DNA from: Azospirillum agricola
GTDB lineage: Bacteria > Pseudomonadota > Alphaproteobacteria > Azospirillales > Azospirillaceae
Assembly (NCBI RefSeq): GCF_017876095.1
Contig: NZ_JAGINM010000007.1
Coordinates: 1-64,000, forward strand
Direction: 5' to 3'
Length of the DNA stretch: 64,000 nt
The notes beneath the pieces were generated by a model. The model was not told where the DNA came from. It searched no databases and was given only the letters and a program-made list of their open reading frames with translations. The translations under genes and the position numbers were made by a program. Numbering within the stretch: the first letter of the stretch is position 1; each line of letters opens with the position of its first letter. Of this stretch, positions 9,728 through 17,700 are shown one piece after another.

Positions 9728-10396
9728 GCCAGCCGGGGGATCCCGCTCTTGTTCTTCCACTCCACCCCCTCCGTCACCCGGCCCACGCCCATCCGGTCTT
9801 CGGTGTTCATGCCGTCGCGCGCGGACGGGACGGCCGGCGACCCCTGGGGCCGGCGGGTGATCTTCCTGCATCCCGGCAAGGGCGCTTGGTGGCGGCTGCT
9901 GCACAGCGTGCCTCCGGGCCAGGAGTGGATGACCGTGCCGGCGCCCGGCGACGCGCTGCGTCCGCTGCTGGTTGAGCGCGCCGGCCGCAAGCCGGTGCTG
10001 GTGGCCGGCGTGCTGACCGCCGCCGCCGCGCTGGGTGCCGCTCTCGACCATCCGGAAACGGTCGGCGGGGTGATGATCGTCGACGACGTTGGGGCGGAAT
10101 CGGCGCTGCGCCGCCGCCTGAACGCGATGGCGGCGCTGATCGGCCTGCCGATGGACGGCCATGGGCTGGGGGCGCTGGAGCCGGAGCTGTCGGCCCTGCG
10201 GGTGCCGGTGACCCTGATGCAGGGCAGCGCGCCGGCCGGGGTCATGCCCGTGCTGGAAAGCGGCCTGACCGGTTGCCGGACCCTGACCGTGGTCGCCGTG
10301 CCGGACGCCGCCGCGGTGCGTCCGCGCACCCACGCGCCGGATCTGCGCAACGCGCTGGCTGCGCTGATCGCGGCTGTGGAGCGCGCGCGGATGTAG
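9704..10396 (+). CDS. hypothetical protein with alpha/beta-hydrolase-like pattern
   Basis: The product is up to 230 residues. From about residue 49 there is VIFLHPGKGAWW, then a possible but Ser-less 'nucleophile elbow' position (VLVAGVLTAAAALGA), then VGGVMIVDD. This looks like a shortened or degenerate alpha/beta-hydrolase fold. No Ser-Asp-His triad can be assigned, so catalytic activity is doubtful. The start is uncertain: ATG 9704 lies within a hairpin, while GTG 9803 and ATG 9809 are in frame and nearer the conserved part. It stands alone between a 300-base-class spacer and the convergent LuxR gene. Confidence 0.55.
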   Translation: MGSSHRGIASRGIPLLFFHSTPSVTRPTPIRSSVFMPSRADGTAGDPWGRRVIFLHPGKGAWWRLLHSVPPGQEWMTVPAPGDALRPLLVERAGRKPVLVAGVLTAAAALGAALDHPETVGGVMIVDDVGAESALRRRLNAMAALIGLPMDGHGLGALEPELSALRVPVTLMQGSAPAGVMPVLESGLTGCRTLTVVAVPDAAAVRPRTHAPDLRNALAALIAAVERARM

Positions 10397-10399
10397 CGC

Positions 10400-10470
10400 C
10401 GGGGCGAGGGGGCGAGGCGAGGGGGGCGAGGCGAGGGAGCCTGGGCGAGGGAGCCTGGGCGAAGGGGGAA
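10400..10470. repeat. purine-rich low-complexity direct repeats
   Basis: The spacer between the convergent genes is built of GGCGAGG-type repeats and two near-perfect 14-base copies of GGGAGCCTGGGCGA. It looks like slippage-prone simple sequence with no ORF. No terminator-like hairpin was recognised in it. Confidence 0.6.
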
Positions 10471-10481
10471 GGACCGCCGCG

Positions 10482-11231
10482 TCAGGCGGGAATCAGCTTG
10501 TACGCCATGGCGTTCATGACCGCCTGGGTCGCGTTGCTCGCCTTCAGCGTGTCGCGTGCCTTGTCCGTCTGCCTGCCGACCGCCTTGGCAGAGATGCCCA
10601 GCTGATGGGCGATCTGCTTCGCCTGATACCCCGCACCGAGCCGGCGCAGGCATTCCTTCTCGAGGTCGGAGAGGGGCATGAGGGTCGAAGCCCAGCTCTT
10701 GCGGACCTGGATGTCGAAGCCACGGCAGATCGCCTGGATGGTGGCGGCGTGTTCCTTCCAGATCCGATCGAACTCGCTCCACCCCATGTTCGGAGCGTGA
10801 AGGCCGAAACCGCCGCCGCCCAGATTGTCGTTGAAGCGGAACGGCAGGGAAACCCCCGTCATCACGCCGTATTTCCGATCGATCGCAAGCGAGCGGCGCG
10901 TCGATTCCTGCGCGATCTCGGCTATGCGCCGCGTGTCGCTCCACAAGATGGGCTTGCGCTCCCTCTGAACCGCCTGGACGCAGTAGTCGGCGGCCAGCCC
11001 TTCCTTCTCCTTCTCCTTCTCCTCCAGGTAATCCTTCGCGTAGCTGCAACGGTAGATGTTCGTGAGCTGCGGGGCGAGCAGGGACGCCTTGCTGCCATAC
11101 ATCACCCGGAGAATCCCGAACCCCTCCAGGTGGCGGTGCAGCGCCGCCCACAGCTCGTCGAATGACGTGGCGCGGCGGAAATCGTCGATGGCGGCGGCGA
11201 GGACTTTGTCGGCGTGCGGGGTTCTTGTCAT
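10482..11231 (-). CDS. LuxR family transcriptional regulator with N-terminal autoinducer-binding-like domain
   Basis: The product is 249 residues. Residues about 15-165 resemble the autoinducer-binding domain (for example KPILWSD and the final LPFRFND region). Residues about 185-245 are a LuxR-type helix-turn-helix with the pattern LRRLGAGYQAKQIAHQLGIS. The stretch around residues 65-80 is unusually charged (repeated EKEKEK), and the first conserved Trp/Tyr ligand-pocket residues are not obvious, so the ligand may not be a classical acyl-homoserine lactone. The start at 11231 has AGGAG upstream. No luxI-like gene is in the window, so this is a LuxR solo on present evidence. Its upstream region is rich in inverted repeats. 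Confidence 0.85.
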   Translation of the reverse strand: MTRTPHADKVLAAAIDDFRRATSFDELWAALHRHLEGFGILRVMYGSKASLLAPQLTNIYRCSYAKDYLEEKEKEKEGLAADYCVQAVQRERKPILWSDTRRIAEIAQESTRRSLAIDRKYGVMTGVSLPFRFNDNLGGGGFGLHAPNMGWSEFDRIWKEHAATIQAICRGFDIQVRKSWASTLMPLSDLEKECLRRLGAGYQAKQIAHQLGISAKAVGRQTDKARDTLKASNATQAVMNAMAYKLIPA

Positions 11232-11440
11232 GGCGCTCCTGCCTGGAGAGGGGGCTGCATGGTTCCGGAAGGGTAACGCGTCGGCCCCATGGCCAAAGGT
11301 GCCTTACGGTCAATGAATTCTCCATTCCCCACCATCGGGATGGCGCAGGCGATCAAAGGCGTTCTGCGCCTTTCCTCGGCGGAAAATCTCCGATTCCGCA
11401 GGATTTGAGCCTTGCTCAAAGCATTTGGTTCATGGATTGC

Positions 11441-11480
11441 CCCTCACTTCAACCGGGAAAATTCCCGGTTGAAGTGAGGG
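11441..11480. promoter_or_regulatory. 19-bp perfect inverted repeat upstream of luxR-type gene
   Basis: Bases 11441-11459 (starting CCCTCACTTCAACCG) are the exact reverse complement of 11462-11480, with a 2-base centre. The site lies between the divergent LuxR regulator and a small secreted-protein gene, 49 bases before the latter's ATG. Shorter inverted repeats lie nearby: AAAGGCG/CGCCTTT at 11355-11373, GCGGAA/TTCCGC at 11379-11399 and TTTGAG/CTCAAA at 11404-11420. A dimeric regulator, plausibly the LuxR-type protein itself, may bind here (inference). Confidence 0.6.
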
Positions 11481-11528
11481 CGGTGGAAAATTCAAATGAA
11501 CGCACCAACCATCGCATGGGTGCACATC

Positions 11529-11777
11529 ATGAAGCGTAGAAATATCGCCGCAGCTCTGGCGTTTTCCATCTTTTCCTTTGCCGGCGCCGCAGTCGCTGGG
11601 GAGTATCAGTGCACCGTTTACTGCGTTGGCCCGTCCGGATCGACGTCCGTCACCATTCGCGCCGGTTCCGCGTCCGAGGCGGCCTCGATCGTGGACCGTC
11701 AGGGCCACGCGATCTGCAAGGCTGCGGGGCATCAGGCCGCCACGTCGCAGACCATGAGCTCGTCGCAGTGCCGGTAA
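11529..11777 (+). CDS. small secreted Cys-containing protein, unknown function
   Basis: The product is 82 residues. Residues 1-23 (basic start, hydrophobic core, AVA end) form a typical Sec signal peptide. The mature 59-residue part has CTVYC near its start and further Cys near the end, and is Ser/Ala-rich. The ATG at 11529 is preferred over 11496 because it begins the signal peptide, although neither has a strong ribosome site. It is divergent from the LuxR-type gene, with the long inverted repeat between them, so control by that regulator is possible. I do not recognise a family. Confidence 0.6.
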   Translation: MKRRNIAAALAFSIFSFAGAAVAGEYQCTVYCVGPSGSTSVTIRAGSASEAASIVDRQGHAICKAAGHQAATSQTMSSSQCR

Positions 11778-11801
11778 CGGGCCGGGCTGCTCCGGTTCGC
11801 T

Positions 11802-12035
11802 TTACCGGACAAGCTTGACTCGTGACCACGGCCGGGCATGCGGGGCCGCTACGGGCCCGCATGCCCGGTCGGGGGCAGCGGAATAAATCATGAAATCAAT
11901 CTTGTGGCGACCACGATCGGTTTTCCTGGTGGTGCCGTGCTGACCGCAGCGTTCCTGGGCCAGACGGTCGGCGAAAAAGCGGCGTGATCGGATTCCGCGT
12001 CGCCCGCGATCTCCCGTAGGCACGACGCGCAGCAT
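11802..12035 (-). CDS. possible small basic protein
   Basis: This is a 77-codon frame. It is very rich in Arg, has no recognised domain, and could be spurious. The main support is a strong Shine-Dalgarno (CAGGAGGGA) 4-5 bases before the ATG. It lies between two secreted-protein genes on the opposite strand. If it is not coding, the 363-base gap 11778-12140 holds nothing else I recognise. Confidence 0.25.
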   Translation of the reverse strand: MLRVVPTGDRGRRGIRSRRFFADRLAQERCGQHGTTRKTDRGRHKIDFMIYSAAPDRACGPVAAPHARPWSRVKLVR

Positions 12036-12140
12036 GGTTCCCTCCTGCGTCCTGCCCTTGCGGTGACGGGAACGCCTCCGGTCCGACCGATGCCTCAACC
12101 CTGTCGTTTTTCAGAAGCCATTGTCCAAGAGGGGTGTGCC

Positions 12141-12488
12141 GTGCCGGATCCCAGATCCTTGATTGCCTCGTTTCTTCTGTGCGCCGGTGTGATGGTCGTG
12201 ATGCCGGCCCACGCCAAATGGACGTCCGAAGCGGAGGTCTGCAAGACCAGGAACATGCCGGCCGGCTGCCTCAAGATGGTGACGTCGAAAGGCTTTTTCG
12301 TCAAATGGGGCGGGCAGATGATCGAACTCGACATGACCAGGAAGGGAGAGTTCACCGGCAACGCGAAGGTTCGCATCACATGGGTCAGCGATGGCACCAG
12401 CTATCGGTGCGGGCAGATCGTCCAATTCAATTACTTCAATGACTTGAAGGATCTGACGGCCTTGTCACTGGCGATGCGCAAATGTTGA
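12141..12488 (+). CDS. small exported protein with four cysteines, unknown function
   Basis: The product is about 115 residues from the GTG at 12141. This start is chosen because AAGAGGGG lies 6 bases upstream and because it begins a clean signal peptide (residues 1-25, ending AHA before K). The mature part has Cys at the start (C-x8-C) and two more near the C-terminus, suggesting two disulfides and a periplasmic or extracellular home. An in-frame ATG at 12090 would add a non-hydrophobic leader. No family is recognised. GC content is lower than in the neighbours. Confidence 0.6.
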   Translation: MPDPRSLIASFLLCAGVMVVMPAHAKWTSEAEVCKTRNMPAGCLKMVTSKGFFVKWGGQMIELDMTRKGEFTGNAKVRITWVSDGTSYRCGQIVQFNYFNDLKDLTALSLAMRKC

Positions 12489-12549
12489 CGCGGCCACGAC
12501 CGGCCCGTCACCGACGCCGGTCATGGTGACGAGATCCGGATGACGAGGA

Positions 12550-12574
12550 TCCTCTCCCGGGGGCCGGGAGAGGA
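12550..12574. terminator. hairpin between convergent genes, possible bidirectional terminator
   Basis: An 11-bp perfect stem (TCCTCTCCCGG and its complement) surrounds a GGG loop, 62 bases after the exported-protein stop and 49 bases beyond the end of the convergent response-regulator gene. It has no T-run on either side, so termination is inferred from position and stem strength only. Confidence 0.5.
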
Positions 12575-12622
12575 CGGGCGGGGGCGAGGCTCCGGAAATC
12601 GTCGCCGCTGCGGCGGGAAGCG

Positions 12623-13306
12623 TCAGAGGCTCTGGGCGGTCAGGGCGGCCTGGGTGCGGTTGCGCACGCCGAGATGCCGCAGGATCGCGGTGACGTGGAC
12701 CTTCACCGTTCCCTCGGTCAGCCCCAGCTCGTGGGCGATCTGCTTGTTGGACTTGCCGTCGCGCAGCCGGGTCAGCACGTCGCGCTGGCGCGGCGTCAGC
12801 TGGTCGCCGTGACCGTTGCCGAAACCAGTGCCCTCGTCGGCCGCCGGCTCGGCTCCAAGGCCATGATGGCCGGCGACGCTTCCGGTGTCGAGACGGTCGC
12901 CGCTGCGGATCGCCTGTTCCGGCAGATAGATGCCGCCGGCCAGGACCAGTTGCAGGGCGCCGAGCAGCACCTTGGCGCTGGAGGATTTCGGGATGTAGCC
13001 GGCCGCCCCGTTCTCGAGCGCCGCCAGAAGGTCCGACCGCCGTTCCGAACCCGACACCACGACCAGCAGGGCCTTCGGCAGTCGCGCGTGGATGCCCCCC
13101 AGCGCGTCGAAGCCCGTCCATCCCGGCATGCCGAGATCGAGCAGGATGAGATCGTAATCGACCGACCCGTCGCACAGCGCGTGCACCTCGTCGTAGGTGC
13201 TGGCCTCGAAGAAGGTCATGTCGTCGTCGAATTGCGCCAGCAGCCGGCGCAGACCATCGCGGAACAACAGGTGATCGTCGGCGATCAGCACATTCATCGC
13301 TGGCAT
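12623..13306 (-). CDS. NarL/FixJ-type response regulator
   Basis: The product is 227 residues. It has a receiver domain (about 4-125) with the acidic pair D10/D11, phospho-acceptor D57 in LILLDLGMPG, and the conserved Lys in YIPKS. A linker (about 126-165) is followed by a LuxR-type DNA-binding domain (about 168-225; LTPRQRDVL, SNKQIAHELGLTEGTVKVHV). All phosphorylation residues are present. The start may be 13306 or 13297 (MNVLIADD). No histidine kinase is nearby. The downstream neighbour in the same direction (13513-14199) is a paralogue, 206 bases away. Confidence 0.92.
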   Translation of the reverse strand: MPAMNVLIADDHLLFRDGLRRLLAQFDDDMTFFEASTYDEVHALCDGSVDYDLILLDLGMPGWTGFDALGGIHARLPKALLVVVSGSERRSDLLAALENGAAGYIPKSSSAKVLLGALQLVLAGGIYLPEQAIRSGDRLDTGSVAGHHGLGAEPAADEGTGFGNGHGDQLTPRQRDVLTRLRDGKSNKQIAHELGLTEGTVKVHVTAILRHLGVRNRTQAALTAQSL

Positions 13307-13512
13307 GTCCCGAGTGAAGCGTCGATGGGGTGCCGGATTGGCCGGGCCGGACGGCCCATGGCGTTCACATAAGGACCCTCGATTCCGTGCAGTAGTGCGC
13401 TTTTGGTCTTAGGCCGGACCCCGTATGCCCGCCCAGCCGCACCGCGGGGAGCGAGGTGAGGGGGGCCGGACCGCGCGGCCCCCGCCCTCATCGTCCGTTC
13501 CGCCGGGCGTCC

Positions 13513-14199
13513 TCAGACGGTCGCGGCGATGCCCGCTTCGGCGGTCTGGTCGCCGATGCCGTTGTTGAGCGCCCAGATGGCGGCCTGGGTGCGGTTGGAG
13601 GCGTTGATCTTGCGCAGCAGGCTCTTCAGATGAACCTTCACCGTCGCCTCGGTGATGTGCAGGTGGTTGGCGATCATCTTGTTGCTGTTGCCGTTCAGCA
13701 GGCAGCGCAGGATCTGCACCTCGCGCTGCGACAGCCCCTTGCGGCGGGTCGGCAGCTCGGCGCCCATATCCTCGGTGCGGCCGCTGACCAGCAGCTCGGC
13801 CAGATGGGTCGGGAACACCTTCTCGCCCATCATCACCAGCTTCAGCGACTGCATCAGCGCCTCGCAGGCGATGTCCTTCAGCAGGTAGCCGCCGGCGCCG
13901 GCGCCCAGCGCGGCCGACAGGCGGCGGGTGTCCAGGTCGGTGGTCAGGATGACCGTCTTGATGTGGGGATGCTCCTCGCGCAGCGCCCGCATCGCCTCGA
14001 CCTCGTCGTCGAGGCCGCTGGGCAGGTCGACCAGCAGCATGTCGATGCCGTCCGGGCCGATCGCGTTCATCGGCACGGTGCCGTCGCGCAGGCTGCCGGC
14101 CTCGCCGACGACATGGAAGGGGGTGCCTTCGAACAGACGCTTCATGCCCTCACGGAAAAGCTTGTTCGCATCGATGAGGAAAACGTTGATGGCATCCAT
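13513..14199 (-). CDS. NarL/FixJ-type response regulator with altered acidic pocket
   Basis: The product is 228 residues. The receiver has a probable phospho-acceptor D58 (LLVDLPSG) and Lys in YLLKD, but the usual acidic pair is D10-Ala11 (LIDAN). This could weaken Mg2+ binding and phosphorylation. The C-terminal LuxR-type helix-turn-helix (about 165-225; LSQREVQIL, SNKMIANHLHITEATVKVHL) is intact. The start at 14199 (MDAINVFLID) matches its neighbour's start; a longer in-frame extension upstream is not receiver-like. It is probably transcribed from the AT-rich region at 14330-14530. No cognate kinase is visible. Confidence 0.9.
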   Translation of the reverse strand: MDAINVFLIDANKLFREGMKRLFEGTPFHVVGEAGSLRDGTVPMNAIGPDGIDMLLVDLPSGLDDEVEAMRALREEHPHIKTVILTTDLDTRRLSAALGAGAGGYLLKDIACEALMQSLKLVMMGEKVFPTHLAELLVSGRTEDMGAELPTRRKGLSQREVQILRCLLNGNSNKMIANHLHITEATVKVHLKSLLRKINASNRTQAAIWALNNGIGDQTAEAGIAATV

Positions 14200-14726
14200 G
14201 GCCGCTGCCCACCTGCTGTTTCGTTCCGAGCGTCGCGCCGGGTGGCGCTTCGGTGTCATCCCCGTCCGTTCCCTGGAACCGGCTTGCGCCTGACCGTTCG
14301 GTTTCGGGGGTGCCACGATCTGCACTGAACATACCCCCGATTTGCGCTTCAAAAAATTTCTCTAAGGTAAAATTCGCGTCTCGCAATGGGCATATGCCCT
14401 AAGCCAAGATAAGACCAGGTTATGAACAAAAATACGACCAGAGTATCTGTGGGAATAATGGCCTGTGACAGAAAAGGGATTTTCTGAAAATCTCTGAAAT
14501 TCATCTATGATGCGTCCGGTGAAGGGAAGTGAATGATTTATCGGCCTCGCGGTCTAAGGCGTCGAGGGCGTGTTTGGGCGGTTGGGTGATGACGGCATAG
14601 ACCGTCGGCTCGGCCGTTCGTCAGGGTGGGGCGGGCTGGCGGCGTGCCGGGTGCGTTCTCGCGGATGGGCTTCGGTCGCGGCGCGCGCGTGCTATATAGC
14701 GTGCCGCCGCAAGAGAAAGCTTTCCC
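14200..14726. promoter_or_regulatory. long divergent control region between a response regulator gene and uvrD
   Basis: This 527-base gap includes the most AT-rich stretch of its neighbourhood (about 14340-14530). It contains a perfect 12-bp palindrome GGGCATATGCCC (14388-14399), a 7-bp inverted repeat CAGAAAA/TTTTCTG with a GGGA loop (14469-14486), and two GACCAG words about two helical turns apart (near 14411 and 14436). It should carry promoters for both divergent genes. No ORF or RNA gene was recognised. Confidence 0.5.
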
Positions 14727-17700
14727 ATGTCCGATTCCTTCGACGACGATCCGCTCAGCCACGCCGCACCCGCCGCACCCGCTGCCGGGCCGACGCCGGC
14801 GCAACGCTTCGCCTATCTCGACGGGCTGAACCCCTCGCAGCGCGCGGCGGTCGAGGCGCTCGACGGGCCGGTGCTGGTGCTGGCCGGGGCGGGAACCGGG
14901 AAGACGCGCGTGCTGACCACCCGGCTGGCGCATCTGCTGATGACGCGCCGGGCGGCGGCCTTCCAGATCCTGGCGGTGACCTTCACCAACAAGGCCGCCC
15001 GCGAGATGCGCGAGCGCGTCGCCCACCTCGTCGGGATCGAGCCGGAGGGCTGGTGGCTCGGCACCTTCCACGCGCTGGCCGCCCGCATCCTGCGCCGCCA
15101 CGCCGAACTGGTCGGGCTGAAGTCGAACTTCACCATCCTCGACACCGACGACCAGGTCCGGCTGATCAAGCAGCTGCTGGAGGCGGAGAACATCGATTCG
15201 AAGAAATGGCCGGCCCGCCAGGTGCTGGGCGCCATCGAGCGCTGGAAGGACCGCGGCCTGACTCCCGACCGGCTGGACGACCGTGACGGCGGCGACGTCG
15301 CCGGCGGCCGGGTGGTGGCGATCTACCGCGCCTACCAGGAGCGGCTGCGCACGCTGAACGCCTGCGACTTCGGCGATTTGCTGCTGCACAATCTGGCGAT
15401 CTTCCAGGGCCACCCCGACGTGCTGGCCGAGTACCACCGCAAGTTCAAGTATCTGCTGGTCGACGAGTATCAGGACACCAACGTCGCACAGTATCTCTGG
15501 TTGCGGATCCTTTCCCAGGCGCACAAGAACATCTGCTGCGTCGGCGACGAGGACCAGTGCGTGGTCGAGGGCACGCTCATCCGGATGGCCGACGGCTCGG
15601 AGCGGCCCGTCGAGGCGATCCGGGTCGGGGATGCCGTGCGGTCCGCGCAGGGCGGCGGCGTTTTCGGTCCGTCGACGGTGACGCGGACCCATCGGCACGA
15701 CTGGTCGGGCGATCTGGTGGAGATCGAGCTGGACGACGGCACCCGCCTGACCACGACGCCGGAGCACCGCCACTTCGCCGGCTACCGGCTGGGAACGGCG
15801 CCGCAGCTTCATTTCACCTATCTGATGCACAAGCAGGGTTTCGGGTTCCGCCTGGGCACGTCGCAGACCTACACCCGAGGGCAGGTTTCCCCGGTCATCG
15901 GCTATGAACTCCGCTGTCGGCAGGAGCGCGCGGACGCCGTCTGGGTCCTGGCGACTCACGCGAGCGAGAACGAGGCGCGCTATCTGGGATACACCCTCTC
16001 GCTGAGGCACCGCATTCCGACCTTTCCCTTCGTCGCCCGCAAGGGGGGATCGACGGGCGGCCTCGTTCACGACCAGTCGATCCTGGACCGGCTGTTCGGC
16101 GAGATCCCGACGGAGGAGGCCGGCGACCACCTGCTCGGGCTGTACGGGCTTTCCCGCGCCTGTCCCCATTACCGGCCGCAGAGCCACACCGGCCGGCGTC
16201 GCAACGTCACCGTCACTTTGTGCGGCGGCAGCGGTGGCCGGCCGCGGCACCGGGTCTCGATCATCGGCAGCGACCCCGATGACGCCGCCGCGCTCCGCGG
16301 CATCGGCCTGTCCGTGCGTCCGGTGAAGAAGGGGCACGAGGGGTGGCGCCATGAGACGGTCATGACGAATCTTTCCGATGTGATGGACGTCGTGGACAAG
16401 GTCCGCCAAGTCTTCAAGGACGGGGTCGCCCTCGTGCAGTTCGCCCGTTTCGGCAGCGGGGCCGGCCCTGTGGAGGACGAGGCGGAACGGGAGGCCGACG
16501 ATGGCGGCGTCGCGGTTCTGGACCGTCCGTCCGTCCGCACCCGTTCCAGCCTGCCGATGATCCCGGCCGGGTCCGTCCGGACGGGCATGTCGATGTTCCG
16601 GGGTGACGGCACGCTGGCGACCGTGCGGTCGGTCCGGACGAGCCGGGGCGAGGTGGCCGTCCACGACCTCGACGTCGAACGGACGCACAACTTCATCGCC
16701 AACGGGATCGTGACGCACAATTCGATCTACGCCTGGCGCGGCGCGGAGATCGGCAACATCCTGCGCTTCGAGACCGACTTCCCCGGCGCCACCATCGTGA
16801 AGCTGGAGCAGAACTACCGCTCCACCGGGAACATCCTGGCCGCCGCGTCGGGGCTGATCGCCCACAACCAGGGGCGGCTCGGCAAGACGCTGTGGACCCA
16901 GGCCGACGGCGGCGAGCCGGTCCGCGTCAAGGCGGTGTGGGACGGCGAGGAGGAGGCGCGCTGGGTCGGCGAGGAGATCGAATCCCTCCAGCGCAAGGGC
17001 GTCCCGCTGTCGCAGGTCGCCGTGCTGGTGCGCGCCGGCTTCCAGACCCGCGAGTTCGAGGAGCGCTTCATCACGCTGGGCCTGCCCTACAAGGTGCTGG
17101 GTGGCCCGCGCTTCTACGAACGCCAGGAAATCCGCGATGCGATGGCCTATTTCCGGGTCGTCAACTCGCCCGACGACGACCTCGCCTTCGAGCGCATCGT
17201 CAATCTGCCCAAGCGCGGCGTCGGCCCGGCCGCCATGCAGTGCCTCTACACCGCCGCCCGCGCGCGCGGCGTTCCGCTGACCGAGGCCGGCTGGGCGCTG
17301 ACCGAGACCGACGAGCTGAAGCCGAAGCTGCGCGCCACCCTGCGCGGTCTTCTCCAGGATTTCTTCCGCTGGCGCACGCTGATGGCGACGCTGCCGCACA
17401 CCGATCTGGCCCGCATGGTGCTGGACGAGAGCGGCTACACCCGCATGTGGCAGGAGGACAAGACCCCCGAGGCCCCCGGCCGGCTGGAGAACCTGAAGGA
17501 ACTCGTCACCGCCATGGCGGAGTTCGAGAACCTGCCGGGATTCCTGGAGCATGTCGCCCTGGTGATGGAGAACGCCGAGGCCGCCGGCATCGACCAGGTG
17601 ACGGTGATGACCCTGCACGGCGCCAAGGGGCTGGAGTTCGACCGCGTCTTCCTGCCCGGCTGGGAGGAGGGGGTGTTCCCCAACCAGCGCGCGCTCGACG

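Noticed and set aside
15890..16540. LAGLIDADG or HNH homing endonuclease within the intein
   Set aside because: Neither motif is visible in the central region; the possibility of another nuclease type stays open.
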